The notes under the pieces: model-generated
The model's database searches: none
Seen by the model: the letters and a program-made list of their open reading frames with translations, nothing else
What the model was told of the DNA's origin: nothing
Shown here: positions 17,334 through 30,400 of the stretch, piece after piece
Layout: each line of letters opens with the position of its first letter
Position numbering within the stretch: the stretch's first letter is position 1
Position numbers and translations under genes: made by a program
Origin: Diphasiastrum complanatum
Lineage: Eukaryota; Streptophyta; Lycopodiopsida; Lycopodiales; Lycopodiaceae
Assembly: GCA_029204225.1 (NCBI GenBank)
Contig: CM055102.1
Span: 12,567,939-12,631,938 of the forward strand
Length of the DNA: 64,000 nt
Reading direction: 5' to 3'

Positions 17334-17770
17334 TCACTACAACACTCGCCATGATTTCCAATGTGAAATCACACATTTAGGGTTTTTGAATCTACAAAGG
17401 TGCCACAAAACATGTCACAACAGGGTCATCAAATTTTGACAACTATAAAATGTGTCGCAAAAATGATGCCTACGCCAACTAGCTCCGCAGGATCCATCAG
17501 TAGGACACTGATCGAGGTTGTCCACATGAACGTCACATTATGCCGCCCATGTGGACGTTGCTATTCGACCGCCAAGTGGACGTCACAATCCAGCATCCAA
17601 CTGTACATTGCATTCGACTACCAAAACCTAACGTGGAACTCCATGTGCACAAGCTAGTTCAACGTGTTTTTGGTGTCTTGGACGTCAAAAAGTGACATGC
17701 AATACCAGTGTCAATTTTGACACCTATTACAGGTTTTGACCGATAAACAGAGTAGCACACCATGTGCTAC
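17334..17770 (+). mobile_element. Module B, copy 2: CACTA-like sequence
   Basis: This copy begins CACTACAACACTCGCC and has the same internal motifs as copy 1, including the palindromic GTAGCACACCATGTGCTAC. An 85-codon frame across it (17400-17657) is not kept in the other B copies and is dismissed. No transposase domain is present in the block. Confidence 0.4.
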
Positions 17771-20690
17771 TATTTTGTTGGAGCATGGATAGAAGAAACT
17801 CGCAAAATTTGCAAAAAATTTACTCTGAAAATATCAAAACCCATCTCGATGCCCGTTCTGCATGAACATAAACAAACAATACAAGAATTAACGGTTAGGA
17901 TTTAAGTTGAGTACATTCTCTATATTTATAGTGAACAAAAAGTTTATATGTTTCAAAAGAATTGACTATGGAGGATGCCCCTCCCTTTTCAATTTATCGA
18001 CTACTGGATCAAAGGATTTTCTAAATGCAAAGTCATATACCTCTTTAGTGGGGAGTCATTCGGCATCTATCCATACAATTTAGGACTAACACAAAAACCA
18101 CTATTTTGAGACTATTCATGTTTTTAAATAGAAACTCTCCTCTTTTAACTCATCTATTGAATATTAAGAATGTATAACTAATAAGGTTAAAACTAATGTT
18201 GTTATCACATAATAATAGTATATACTTCGAGACAATGAATCTACATTCAATTTGGTTAAGAAGTCTCAAAATATGAATTTACTTAAGAAGTATCAAAATA
18301 TGACTGTAGTCTCAATTTAGTTGAATTTGTGCTAACTTCAAGTTTAGGGTTGGAGGTCCCCTTGAAAATCAACATGCATATTAGAAAAAAAAAATGGCCT
18401 ATCAAATAACATTGGAAGGACGCCATTCTCCTTGCTTTTTCAATAAGTGCAACTAACAATGGCCATTCAATAAATCATGCCAGAAAGCTCATGGGCTGTA
18501 AGTGCACGGCTATAGGAAATGATTATTTTTATTCCAATAAGGACACACAAATAAAAATTGATCATGATGCGACAATATATGTGGCAATATAACTCTTACC
18601 ATCAAGAGTTGCCCCTGTCTACGCAGGCTTCGCTTTATGGCATGCGTGCTCAAATTTCCTAAAGATGTTCGGCAAAGAACTTCATGCTACGTGTACACAT
18701 CATTAAACCATTAACATTGTCAAATTTAAAAGATTTTATGTTCTCAAGGATATTGCCCAAGAACAGATCCAAAGGGATGTAAAACTCTAGTCATTAGAGT
18801 TTACCTGATGTAAAGACCTAAATTGAAGGTGTTCTACCCTGCATGGGGAGGCTTAGAAGGTGTTTACTAAGAGTCAAGATATTCTGCAAACACCATGATA
18901 ATCCTTTTAGTAGATACCCTTTATGAGTTATTTTGATAAGTTTGTGCTCATGCTACTATTCTATGTCACTAGGTATGTATATCAATTGTAATGAATACCT
19001 AGAATGAGTTACTTTTATGATTGTGTGCTAATGTCACAATATGCATATCATTTCTTAATTGTAGCTTTGGCATAATATGATAGAATAGGAAAAATGCTTG
19101 TTAGGCATAATGGATATCCTATATATAACTTGTCCATTGCACAAGACATTTTATAAATAAGTTGTCCATTTTATAAATAAGGAATCTATTAATAGCCTTT
19201 TATTTTCATACTAATGGATAGCCTATAAATAAAAGGGTGTATTCTTGGCCCATGACTGAAAATATATGCAGAGGCTCCACTCTCATCTAATGGTATAGCA
19301 AGTACTGATCAAACAAAAGAGAAGATTATGCAACTGTTATACCTTGCTATTGGATTTTAGTTCAGCTATTCTGATATTCTGTTAACTATCTGTTTTTTTT
19401 TGCAGATCTGCATTAGTAGCTCCTCGGAATATTAAAGACAATGCTCCACTAGAAATGTCATTGGCCACAATATTGACTTGCAAAACCACTCAGCATATCA
19501 TGATGAACCATATGATTTCAAATGTAAAGTGTAAAATAGCAAAGTCTTTGATGGTGGACATTCAAGAAATTTTAGATAAGCCTTATAGTTCAGGGTGCTT
19601 GTGATTTTGCGGGTATTAGCAGGGAAGCATATGCAACAATATTTAAACTAATTAGAGAAGCTTTCAAGCAAGTTCAAATTAGAAAAGTCCTAATCCCTAG
19701 GACATATCACTTGAAAAAAGAGAGGGATACATTAACATAGGTAGGCATAAGATCATTGGAACTCCATTTCATATTGAGGAGGTGTATGAAAGTGATGGAA
19801 GATCGATATTCTTTAATTTATCAAACAATTTATTTGTTGATCTAAATTACTTGCTGAGATACATCGTCACATTCTATGATATAACCTATGAAAAGGTGAA
19901 TGGCAAAATAATCATAGTACTTAAGTTAGATGAGTTAGAAACTGTGAAAGGGTAGAAGATGGAGAGGGTTAGTATAACTCTCATGAATGGTGCTCTATCA
20001 CAAACAGAGAACCAAGAAGATTTCAAATTCAGTGTCCAGTCAGAAAATGGTATATGGTGGTTGGCGGCGTTTCAGGTAACTAGCCTCATTATTACATTAC
20101 ATTCATTGAATAGTATTAATACATTGTAAACTAAGTTTGATTAATTCTTTGGATAGGTGCTGAAAGAGGATCATGATATATTATCATGGATATTCTCAAG
20201 GACATCTTATCCTAGGATCATCAATGACCATATGGATGGAGGACTTCTCAATGTTCCATGAGTTAGAGACTTCAATGTTGAATGGCACCTAGCAAGTGAT
20301 TTGAAAACATTAAAATGTATGTATAATGTCTCTCACGGTGCTGCATCTAAACACCCTTGTTTGTACTGCATGAAAATGGCAAAAGATGTAACTAGGAGTA
20401 CAAGAATTAATAGAGAATATGCAGATCCAAACTGGAAGCCTGTGCTGCCTATCCCCTTAAAAAATGTGCATGTTTGCACTCTTCATGCAGAAGTTAGATT
20501 AATAGAAAAGATCAATATCTTCATGTAGTTTTTGTTTGGAATACTAAGCCAACATCATTAGCAAAGGAAGCTATCTCTCGATTAGAAGATGTTTTATCAA
20601 AAGCAGGACTCCAAAAAGGACATGTCAAAATTCAAAAAGATGAAAAGCTTTCAAGAAAGAATGGGAACATGACAACTAAGCCAAGCATAG
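17771..20690 (+). pseudogene. Module C, copy 3: transposon-like gene, 3' truncated
   Basis: The coding part runs from the acceptor at 19405 (exon 19406-20075, donor CAG|GTAAC) into the next exon at 20157. That exon carries CLYCMKMAKDV, YADPNWKPVLPIPLKN, VHVCTLHAE and RLIEK. Stops interrupt it (TAG in the GLKVK region near 19952; TGA after LNVP near 20261), and a frameshift follows RLIEKI. At 20690 it breaks off into module B. The SQGMEKSH exon is missing. The reading frame is otherwise colinear with the copies at 28 and 40 kb, so this is one decayed copy of the same gene. Confidence 0.6.
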
Positions 20691-20880
20691 GACTGTACAT
20701 CGCATTCGACTACCAAAACCTAACGTGGAAGTCCATGTGCACAAGCTAGTTCAACATGTTTTTGGTGTCTTGGGTGTCAAAAAGTGACATGCAATACCAC
20801 TGTCAATTTTGACGTCTATTACAATTTTTGACGGATAAACAGAGTAGCACACCATGTGCTACTATTTTGTTGGAGCATGG
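20691..20880 (+). mobile_element. Module B fragment (B3)
   Basis: The right part of module B, starting at the CTGTACATCGCATTCGAC section and including the GTAGCACACCATGTGCTAC palindrome, is joined directly to the broken C gene. The junction near 20690 is probably a deletion between two neighbouring B-C blocks. Confidence 0.45.
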
Positions 20881-22763
20881 ATAGAAGAAACTTGCAACAT
20901 TTGCAAAAAATTTACTCTCAAAATATGAAAACCCATCTCGATGCCCGTTCTGCATGAACATAAACAAACAATACAAGAATTCACGGTTAGAATTTTAGTT
21001 GAGTACATTCTCTATATTTATACTGAACAAAAAGTTTATATGTTTCAAAAGAATTGACTAACACCAAAATCACTATTTTGAGACTATTCATGTTTTTAAA
21101 TAGAAACTCTCCTCTTATAACTCATCTATTGTATATTAAGAATGTATAATAAATAGGGTTAAAACTATTGTTGTTATCACATGATAATAATATATACTTA
21201 GAGACAATAAATCTACATTCAATTTGGTTAAGAAGTCTCAAAATATGAATTTACTTAAGAAGTATCAAAATATGACTGTAGTCTCAATTTAGTTGAATTT
21301 GTTTTAGCTTGAAGTTTAGGGTTGGAGGCCCCCTTGAAAATCAAGATGCACATTAGAAAAAAAAATGGCCTATCAAATTATATTGGAAGGACAAGCTATT
21401 ATAAAGAGATATATCGATTTGTTTAGTTCTATCTTTGTAAGCCATTCTTCTCGCTTTTTCAAAAAGTGCAACTAACAATGGCCATTCAATAAATCATGCT
21501 AGAAAGCTCATGGCCTTTAAGTGCAAGGCTATAGGAAATGATTATTTTTATTCCAATAAGGACACACAAATAAAAATTGATCATGATGCGACAATATATG
21601 TGGCAATATAACTCTTACCATCAAGAGCTGACCCTGTCTACACAGGCTTCGCTTTATGGCATGCATGCTCAAATTTCCTAAAGATGTTGGGCAAAGAACT
21701 TCATGCTACGTGTACACATCATTAAACCATTAACATTGTCAAATTTGAAAGATTTTATGTTCTCAAGGATATTGCCCAAGAACAGATCCAAAGGGATGTA
21801 AAGCTCTAGTCATTAGAGTTTACATGATGTAAAGACTAAATTAAAGGTGTTCTACCCTCCATGGGGAGGCTTAGAAGGTGTTTACTAAGAGTCAAGATAT
21901 TTTGCAAACACCATGATAATCCTTTTAGTAGCCACCCTTTATGAGTTATTTTGATAAGTTTGTGCTCATGCTACTATTCAATGTCACTAGGTATGCATAT
22001 CATTTGTAATGAATACCTAGAATGACTTACTTTTATGATTGTGTGCTAATGTCACAATATGCATATCATTTCTTAATTGTAGCTTTGGCATAATATGCTA
22101 GAATAGAAAAAATGCTTGTTAGGCACAATGGATATCCTATATATAACGTGTCCGTTGCGCAAGACATTTTATAAATAAGTTGTCCATGTTGCATGCAAAA
22201 TTATTTATCTAAAAATAAGTAATCTATTAATACCCTTTTTTTCATAGTAATGGATAGCCTATAAATAAAAGGGTGTATTCTTGGTCCATGACTGAAAATA
22301 GATGCAGAGGCCCCACTCTCATCTAATGGTGTAGCAAGTACCGATCAAACAAAAGAGAAGATTATGCAACTGTTATACCTTGCTATTGGATTTAATTTCA
22401 GCTATGGTGATATTCAGTTAACTATCTGTTGTTTTTTGCAGATATGCATTAGTAGCTCCTCGGAATATTAAAGACAAATTTTCACTAGGAATGTCATTGG
22501 CCACAATATTGACTTGCAAATCCATTGAGCGTATCATGATGAACAATATGATTTCAAATGTAAAGTGTAAAATAGCAGAGTCTTTGATGGTGGACATTCA
22601 AAAAATTTTAGATAAGCCTTATAGTTCAGGGTGCTTGTGATTTTGCAAGTATTAGCAGGGAAGCATATGCAACAATATTTAAACTAATTAGAGAAGCTTT
22701 TAAGCAAGTTCAAATTAGAAAAGTCCTAATCCCTAGGAGATATCACTTGAAGAAAGAGAGGGC
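20881..22763 (+). pseudogene. Module C, copy 4: truncated transposon-like gene
   Basis: This includes the C 5' region and the first recognisable exon (from 22442, after TTTTTTGCAG), through the SLMVD segment and the REAYATIFKLIREAFKQ segment. The sequence changes near 22763 to module E inside the KKER codons. Like the other copies it needs a one-base frame change after PYSSG. It encodes no complete protein. Confidence 0.55.
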
Positions 22764-24183
22764 AGGAATGCCTTTGGGATCTTGGCTTACATCCTATCGA
22801 GGCTTACATCCACATAGGTAGCCCTCTTGCTTATTTAAGAGCTCCCCTCTTTTGTGAGGGAGCTTTTTATGTATTGTCTCTACTCTTGATTGAATAGAAC
22901 ATCCTCCACGAGTGTTGGCAATTCTTGAGCTTCTTAATCATAGTAGCTTCTTGTGTGATGTTTTTTATAATCTTGCACTTCCATTCTCTATGTGTGGTTG
23001 TGGATTTAGATTAGTTTCTTGCTTTCTTTTAAATGCATTGTGGATTAGAGTGGATTAGCTTTCTTGTTTGCAGAATAGTGTAGAATCAAGCATTCAAGTA
23101 AACTAAATAGGTTGAAATTGTGGCATAGATCTTGCAGAATCCTTTACATTTTAGTTCTTGATGTACTTGGGTTGTCCAAGAATCAAGAAATGAGTGTTTC
23201 TTGATCCTTGAACATTCATAATGCTTTCTATTTAGTTTCTTGTTTCTTGTTGTTGATTTGCAGGATGCATGTAGATTAGTTTTCAGCTTTCAAGATCTTT
23301 TTCCAATTAATTTTTACAACAAGTAGAGTATGAATCTGATAGGTGTTCAATCGAGCTGCATGCTGATCCTAGTTGAGCATCATGACTTGCATGTCTTCAA
23401 GCAATGTGAGTACAGTTCAAGCGTGAACGAGGTCCGTGTATCCACTGACAAGCTAGATAATCTATACTACAACGCCAAACCTTCTGTCTGATTGGGTAAT
23501 GAACCAAGAAGAATAACTCATTGATACCCGTGAAGCCTGGTAATGGGCAGAAATTGAAACGCCAAGTAACAAGGTGCCAAACTGTAATAGTTAAGTAGGG
23601 ATTTACTGACTAATAAAGAGAATCAGTGAACACTTTAGGGATGTCGTATAGTTTTCTAGTCAAGCATCTTGGTGTCACTAGTTGATAGGGCCAATTTTGG
23701 CATTCGAGGTAAAATAGTCACAGCCCAATTATTGAAATTTTTTTTTTAACACTTCATTTTAACTTTATAGGTTTTTTATATGACTCAAAATCAATTGAGT
23801 TTAGTTATAAATTTGAGAGTTTAAGGTTTTATTTTAACGTTTTACCGATTTCATAATAATTTTGTGGATCCTTTATAAGATTAGTTTCAAACTTTTTAAC
23901 ACCAATGGTATCAAATCACCCAAATAGCTCAACTACATTAGCTTACAAGTATCAAGGCAAAGCTAAAAGCGAGGGATAGCGTAACATTATGCTTGTAGGG
24001 AAAACAGGAAACTTCTCCACATGTCACTTGGGGAGGCTTCTAATCTTTCGTGGAATTGTATTATCACCTTGGATAGTTTCTTACTATTAATAGCTCATAT
24101 TTAAAATTGTTTCTACTGTCGAGTCTCGAGTAGTCACTAGTGATAAAGAATTGGCTATTAATTCTAAATATGTACATATGCGG
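22764..24183 (+). repeat. Module E, copy 2: LTR-like repeat
   Basis: This contains TATTTAAG at 22832-22839, followed at once by a GC hairpin (AGCTCCC, with partner GGGAGCT ending near 22864), then ATTGAATAGAA. That order, TATA box then structured leader, is what an LTR shows. It ends at about 24183, where CATATGCGGAT is joined to the CKX promoter sequence; roughly 1.2 kb present before copies 1 and 4 is missing here. No ORF of note. Confidence 0.45.
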
Positions 24184-25071
24184 ATAGCCCTACTGCATCC
24201 AATGATAATATATGGGATTAAGAAAAAAACGAAAGATATATTTCCTTGGATGTAATGGGGCCTGTGCGACAGAGGCAGTCTCTAATGAGATCCCAGCCGG
24301 CCAGGTCCATGCGTGGTAGGCCCTCGAATATTCCAATTTCGCAGTGCTCCACCAAAGTCCACCAAAGACTACAGTTCAGTGTCCTCTATATATCTTGCTC
24401 AACTGTTGCGATCCTTAACACCACCAACGGAATATGTGTTTGAGGAGAGAGCGAGATCGAGATCGATCGAGAGAGAGCGCCGCAGCTGACCTTTGGCTTA
24501 GTTTAAGCTTTCACTGTGATACACAGTTCAACTGTAGTAGTTGGGATCGTTTATATGCATAGTACATATAAAAACACTTCTCCTATGTCAGAACTGAATG
24601 TGCTGATCTTTTTTCTTATTTCTAGGAAGCTCAAAGATGTGGCCAAACTTGCAATCTCTACATAGTAAACTCTCTAGCTACTTCTTTACAAGACATGACT
24701 ATCCCCATTTGAAAATGTTGCAGTTACCTTGTGTGCATCTCAGTTAGGATTCTCTTGAGATATTAAGATAAAGAGATTGCATTATAATTTGAATAACCTC
24801 ACAATTGATTTTGCGTAATTAACATCATTGTTTTGAACATCTTCTAGTGGTTACTTCCCCAATACGAGTAGAGAGGTCTGACCAACACTGCTATAGAATG
24901 TCCTCAAGCCAATTGAATAACGCTTCTCGTAGATGGGATTGATCAGCTCAATGTAGTCAAAGCTTTCGATGCATGATAGGACTTTCGACACATAGAGTAG
25001 CGCTTTGCAGCATCGGTCCAGAATTAGTATAACCCAACAGTTGTTCCGTATTCGATCAATCGAGAGGAGCT
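24184..25071 (+). promoter_or_regulatory. CKX copy 2 promoter and 5' UTR
   Basis: Colinear with the copy 1 promoter: TATATATC at 24387-24394, then a much shortened GA run (24469-24477). The rest up to the ATG at 25072 is nearly identical to copy 1. Transcription of the truncated copy 2 is therefore conceivable. Confidence 0.5.
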
Positions 25072-26498
25072 ATGACATCTAGACGCACTTCGACCACAAT
25101 TCCGTCTGCATGCTTGCCGTGCATCTCGCTTGGGTTATATTTACTCTCCTTTATGCGTTCTTTCCCCGATTTCATCGTCACAGCTGCCACCCCATGCTGC
25201 TCTTTATCCAAAGAAAATTGCAGGGAACTTACGGCATTGAATCTCAACCTAAATATTTCCTTCTCGAGCACCGCCAAGGCATCTCAAGACTTCGGCCACA
25301 TGTATCACGACCGCCCATCTGCAATTCTATACGCATCTTCAGCACAGGACATCGTTGCAACAGTGAAGCTTGCATACTTCTCACCAAACCATCTAAGCTT
25401 GAAGATGGAGTCCCATACATTAGAAGACGTGAATTCCAATGTCACGATAGAATCAGATGCTCCAGTCCTTTATTGTATGGAGCTCACCAAGGCCTATTTT
25501 GAGCGTGAATCAGACTTGATAGGCAAGGTAATCTGTAGTCATTATCACGTTTAATACAATGATAAGTGTTATTATATTGCAGTCACGTTAAGATACATAA
25601 CTTTTGATTATGGCTCCAGTTACAAGCTTTGTTCATTTTATGAAAATTTTTAATTCGCTTGTGATCTGCTTAAGCTTCGAGTGACTTGAAATTTTCTTTT
25701 GTGCCACGCAGAAGTTAAATTCATTGTTAGAACTGCTTCATTATCTTCCATCCAAAATCAGCATCATAGATGCTTCGTATTTGGGTTTTCTCGACAGGGT
25801 CCACGACAAGGAAAGAGATCTCCGAAAGTCAGGTCTCTGGTACACTCCTCACCCGTGGTTGAACCTATTCATTCCCAAGAGCCGGATTATCGAGTTTGAT
25901 GCTTGGGTTTTCCAGCAAAAGCTGAGCGGAGTTATAAATGGACCGATGCTTGTCTATCCCCTCAACTGTAACAAGTAAGTCCTCTATTCAACTATTGTCT
26001 TCATTTCTGCATGTTCATACTGGGAAATTAAAATTAAATGCAACAAAAGACGAGTCGAGACTGAGATCCAAACATTATCATACTCGTTGACGACAACTAG
26101 TGATTGCAACCCTTCCTTTGCCACTGTTGTATAGATGGGATTCCCGGATGTCTGCGGTGACACCTAGCGAAGCTATCTTCTACGTGGTAGGACTACTCGG
26201 ATATGCATCACCACGCTCAGCTCCAACATCAGAAACGTTAATGGATCAAAATAGCAAGATTCTATATTTCTGTAGAACAAAATTCATGGAGTACAAACAA
26301 TATCTTCCACACTACGTCAATCAGGTCGAATGGAGAACCCATTTTGACTGCGAGCTCGGATCAGTCTTTGTTCCTCCAGAGTTATGGGACAAAGCCTGGA
26401 GCATTGATGCATTCTCCAGGTTGTTTGAAAAATCACATGCAAGCACCATTTGTCATAAATGCAAAGGCTTATATAATATTCTTTCCCATGAAGGGTAA
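25072..26498 (+). pseudogene. CKX: Cytokinin dehydrogenase copy 2: internally deleted, chimeric 360-codon frame
   Basis: About 3.2 kb is missing between the middle of exon 1 (after LAYFSPNHL) and the middle of exon 3 (KMESHTLEDV), and the fusion happens to stay in frame. Exons would be 25072-25527, 25712-25974 and 26135-26498, with intact GT-AG sites, giving 1083 nt (360 aa). The missing region, roughly residues 109-305 of copy 1, contains the FAD-linking GHS motif, the catalytic Asp and exon 2. A second deletion in exon 5 after WRTHFD joins former 3' UTR sequence, so YDPKAILSPGQ is also lost and replaced by about 45 unrelated residues. The product cannot be an active CKX. The N-terminal signal-like region remains. 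Whether it is transcribed is unknown. Confidence 0.88.
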
Positions 26499-27352
26499 AA
26501 TGTGAAGTGTACACTTACATGGGTGCCAATTGAGCTGGGTAAGAGACAGTGTTTTGTCACTCTCACACGTGTTCAACTTGACATCACTAGGACTACTATC
26601 TCAAAGACCTTGAACATGGAATTCTCAAACAAAACATTGGAGAGTTGCTCACCACCCATCTATGAATATCATAGTGACTTGTTGTATCCAACATTCTCCC
26701 CTGAGCTAGACGAAGCAAAATCAGAAAGAGCAAACGATGTAGGGGTCTTCCATGCAAGCTGGCTTAGACGAAGAAGAAAATGTGCTCAATGAATGTTTAT
26801 GATGCTCTCAAAATTATCAACTCCATCAAAACTTCTTACTAAGCTAGAACAATTCTTTTTCATCTTTCATCAATGCAATGGCTGGATCTATGGTGTGCTT
26901 GTGCCACTATAAATAGCACCTTCCTAACTTTGTTAAAGTAAAAGCAAAAGGTTCTATACTCCATTTACCATGTATAACGTCCTTGCACAAATCATTTTCA
27001 AGTCTTCTATGCCCAATTAATGCTTGTACCTAATTGGTCCCTCAGTTAAACCTATATCGAGCTAGGCCAAATAATCTAAACATTGCATATTATGTAGCTC
27101 TTTAACCTTAAGGGTGTACCATAATCTCTTTCAACTACAACCTCCCTTGTTGAGTAGGATTAGCCTACAACTAACCTTGTATTAGACGAGTCTAGTTGGT
27201 AATAGGCAATTGCTTGAATGAAACTCGAGATAACTTTGCATAGTTAATTGTTCAATTATAGCTTTAGCTAGTCCATGAAAAATTAAAAATCAATGGACAT
27301 GATGCATGAGAGTAGATTGCACCAAACTATCACTAAGTAGCTAAGGTTTATG
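26345..27352 (+). repeat. Module A, copy 3 (shortened)
   Basis: The CKX 3' flank begins inside the truncated exon 5. About 0.75 kb is missing at GTGTTCAAC|TTGACATC (near 26577), which brings the 103-codon frame close to the CKX end. The repeat stops at 27352 in ATGATCA|AATTTAAAAG, where it joins module C. The identical junction is present at about 63984. Confidence 0.75.
26502..26792 (+). other. Module-A ORF, uninterrupted version (96 codons)
   Basis: The deletion in this copy supplies a new upstream start. The frame then enters the conserved module-A sequence (SKTLNMEFSNKTLESC) and ends LRRRRKCAQ-stop, with Trp where other copies have a stop. Family unknown; no transmembrane segment or known motif is visible. 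Confidence 0.25.
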
Positions 27353-29997
27353 ATCAAATTTAAAAGATTTTATGTTCTCAAGGATATTGGCCAAGAACAG
27401 ATCCAAAGGGATGTAAAGTTCTAGTCAATAGAGTTTACCTGATGTAAAGACCTAAATTGAAAGTGTTCTACCCTGCATGGGGAGGTTTAGAAGTTGTCTT
27501 CTAAGCGTCAAGATATCCTGCAAACACGATGATAATCCTTTTAGTAGCCACCCTTTATGAGTTATTTTGATAAGTTTGTGCTCATGCTACTATTCAATGT
27601 CACTAGGTATGTATATCATTTGTAATGAATACCTAGAATGAGTTACTTTTATGATTGTGTGCTAATGTCACAATATGCATATCATTTCTTAATTGTAGCT
27701 CTGGCATAATATGCTAGAATAGAAAAAATGCTTGTTTGGCACAATGGATATCCTATAGATAACTTGTCCATTGCGCACGACATTTTATAAAAAAGTTGTC
27801 CATTTTGCATGCAAAATTATTTATCTCAAAATAAGTAATCTATTAATAGCCTTTTTTTTTCATACTAATGGATAGCCTATAAATAAAAGGGTGTATTCTT
27901 GGCCCATGACTGAAAATATATGCAGAGGCCCCACTCTCATCTAATGGTATAGCATGTACCGATCAAACAAAAGAGAAGATTATGCAACTGTTATACCTTG
28001 CTATTGGATTTAATTTCAGCTATGGTGATATTCTGTCAACTATCTGTTTTTTTTTTTTGCAGATCTGCTTTAGTAGCTCCTCGATATATTAAAGACAAAT
28101 TTTCACTAGGAATGTCATTGGCCACAATATTGACTTGCAAATCCACTGAGCGTATCATGATAAACAATAGGATTTCAAATGTAAAGTGTAAAATAGCAGA
28201 GTCTTTGATGGTGGACAATCAAAAAAATTTAGATAAGCCTTATAGTTCAGGGTGCTTGTGATTTTGCGGGTATCAGCAGGGAAGCATATGCAACAATATT
28301 TAAACTAATTAGAGAAGCTTTTAAGCAAGTTCAAATTAGAAAAGTCCTAATCCCTAGGACATATCACTTGAAGAAAGAGAGGGATACATTAAACATAGGT
28401 ATCCATAAGATCACTGGAACTCCATTTCATATTGAGGAGGTGTATGAAAGTGATGGAAGATCAATATTCTATAATTTATCAAACAATTTATTTGTTGATC
28501 TCAATTACTTGCTGAGATACATCGTCACATTCTATGATATAACCTACGAAAAAGGTGAATGGCAAAATAATCATAGTACTTAAGTTAGATGAGTTAGAAA
28601 CTGTGAAAGGGCAGAAGATGGAGAGGGTTAGTATAACTCTCATGAATGGTGCTCTATCACAAACAGAGAACCAAGAATATTTCAGATTCAGTGTCCAGTC
28701 AGAAAATGGTATATGGTGGTTGGCAGCGTTTCAGGTAACTAGCGTCATTATTACATTACATTCATTGAATAGTATTAATACATTGTAAACTAAGTTTGAT
28801 TAATTCTTTGGACAAGTGCTGAAAGTGGATCACGAGATATTATCATGAATATTCTCAAGGACATCTTATCCTAGGATCATCAAGGACCATATGGATGGAG
28901 GACTTCTCAATGTTCCAGGAGTTGGAGACTTCAATGTTGAATGGCACTTAGCAGGTGATTTGAAAACATTGAAATGTATGTATAATGTCTCTCATGGTGC
29001 TACATCTAAACACCCTTGTTTGTACTGCGTGAAAATGGCAAAAGATATAACTAGGAGTACAGGAATTAATAGAGAATATGCAGATCCAAACTGGAAGCCT
29101 ATGCTGCCTATCTCCTTAAAAAATTGTGCATGTTTGCACTCTTCATGCAAAAGTTAGATTCATAGAAAAGATCATTTATTTTCATATAGTTTTTGATTGG
29201 AATACTAAGCCAGCATCATTAACAAATGAAGCTATCTCTTGATTAGAATATGTTTTATCAAAAGCCGGACTCCATAAAGGACATATCAAAATTCAAAAAG
29301 ATGAAAAGCTTTCAGGAAAGAATGGGAACATGCCAACTAAGCCAAGCATAGGAGGAGCAAAAGCACATCATTTCCTATCAAAGCATACGGGTAAGGCTTC
29401 TAATATTCAACACTCAGTCTAGACAGATATTATTGCTGCCACTTAGGACTTCGAGAAAGACGGCAAAACTAGAGTACCAAAAGTTGATGTATGGAAAAAG
29501 TTTGATAGTATGATTGCTATTTTAAGAAAAGAAAAATAGTGTGATATTTATAAGAAAGCTGTCCAAAGGACTTGTGTCGAGTTTCTTAATGCAGTATTAA
29601 AAGCACGGGGAGAAGATCACATCACTCATTACATGGTTAGTATAAAATTGCTAAAATGCTTTCAAATTTTTATATATATTTAGATCCAAACATAAGACTA
29701 ACATTATGATTTTGACATATGCAACACATATTAAGAGATCATATAGCATGTTTTGCAAATACATATGGAAACTTGAGTGTATGGTCATCACAAGGGATGG
29801 AGAAGTCACACTCGCAACCACAAGCAACATTTCATCGAAATACACAACATGGAGGAACCAATGAGAAACGAAACTACATTTGTCAATTGTTTCAGTGGTT
29901 CCACCGCAGAGTTCAGATTCGACATATAACAAAGTCCACACAATACAACAAGTTTAGAAAAGCATGCAAGTTCATACAAGAAGAGAAAGTTAGATGA
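27353..29997 (+). pseudogene. Module C, copy 5: near full-length transposon-like gene, inactivated
   Basis: Coding blocks are 28063-28734, 28816-29635 and 29725-29997. The first includes the REAYATIFKLIREAFKQ and VYESDGRSIFYNLSNN segments. The second has GVGDFNVEWHLAGDLKTLKC, HPCLYCVKMAKD and NWKPMLPISLKN. The third has NLSVWSSQGMEKSH, NTQHGGTNEKRN and LFQWFHRRVQ, then TGA. Inactivating changes are both intron acceptors mutated from AG to AA (28814-28815 and 29723-29724), a TGA after LS near 28847, a frame change after PYSSG and a stop after LRKEK. CxxC plus a later Cys/His pair suggests metal binding. The last block resembles the C-terminal part of some DNA transposases with a conserved Glu. 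Family not established. Confidence 0.55.
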
Positions 29998-30120
29998 TTG
30001 TTGAGTAGAAGATCATCATTGTCATCAAATCATGACATGTTCAGAATTGCTTTGCACAACAGAGGAAAAATACTCAATGTAAATGTATTCATTGTATTAT
30101 ACCGAAATACAAAGTGTCAA

Positions 30121-30399
30121 CTATTCATCATAAGATTTTTTGTCAAATTCTATGGCAATATTGTCACGAAGAAATTCTTTGCTAGCGTATGCATCTAATA
30201 GATGTGCATTATCCTTATTTCCACTAAGCTCAATATAAGTGGAATACATTGAATAATGGGAGCTCCTTAAATGAACATTCTCATCAGTAAATCCTAAAAT
30301 GTTCAAAACATAAGATCTTTTGACAAAAATGATCTTATTTGTCTTAACAAATTTATGTCCTCCTAGGTAAAATGATAAAGTTTTAACTGCCATTATCAA
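30121..30399 (-). other. Unassigned convergent ORF behind module C (92 codons)
   Basis: It begins MIMAVKTLSFYLGGHKFVK and contains HYSMYSTYIELSG. It points toward the C gene's end. The same frame, of identical length, is open behind copy 7 (41790-42068). Between the two, several of the differences I see change amino acids, which argues against strong protein constraint. A TTTACCTAG|GAGG acceptor-like sequence lies inside on this strand, so it may be a last exon. No family recognised. Confidence 0.25.
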
Positions 30400-30400
30400 A

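Noticed and set aside
17400-17657. 85-codon frame in module B copy 2
   Set aside because: It is interrupted in the other B copies and falls across subterminal repeat motifs, so it is not a gene.
26345-26498. Possibility that the new C-terminus of CKX copy 2 is a functional domain
   Set aside because: It is a read-through of CKX 3' UTR sequence that is non-coding in all other copies.
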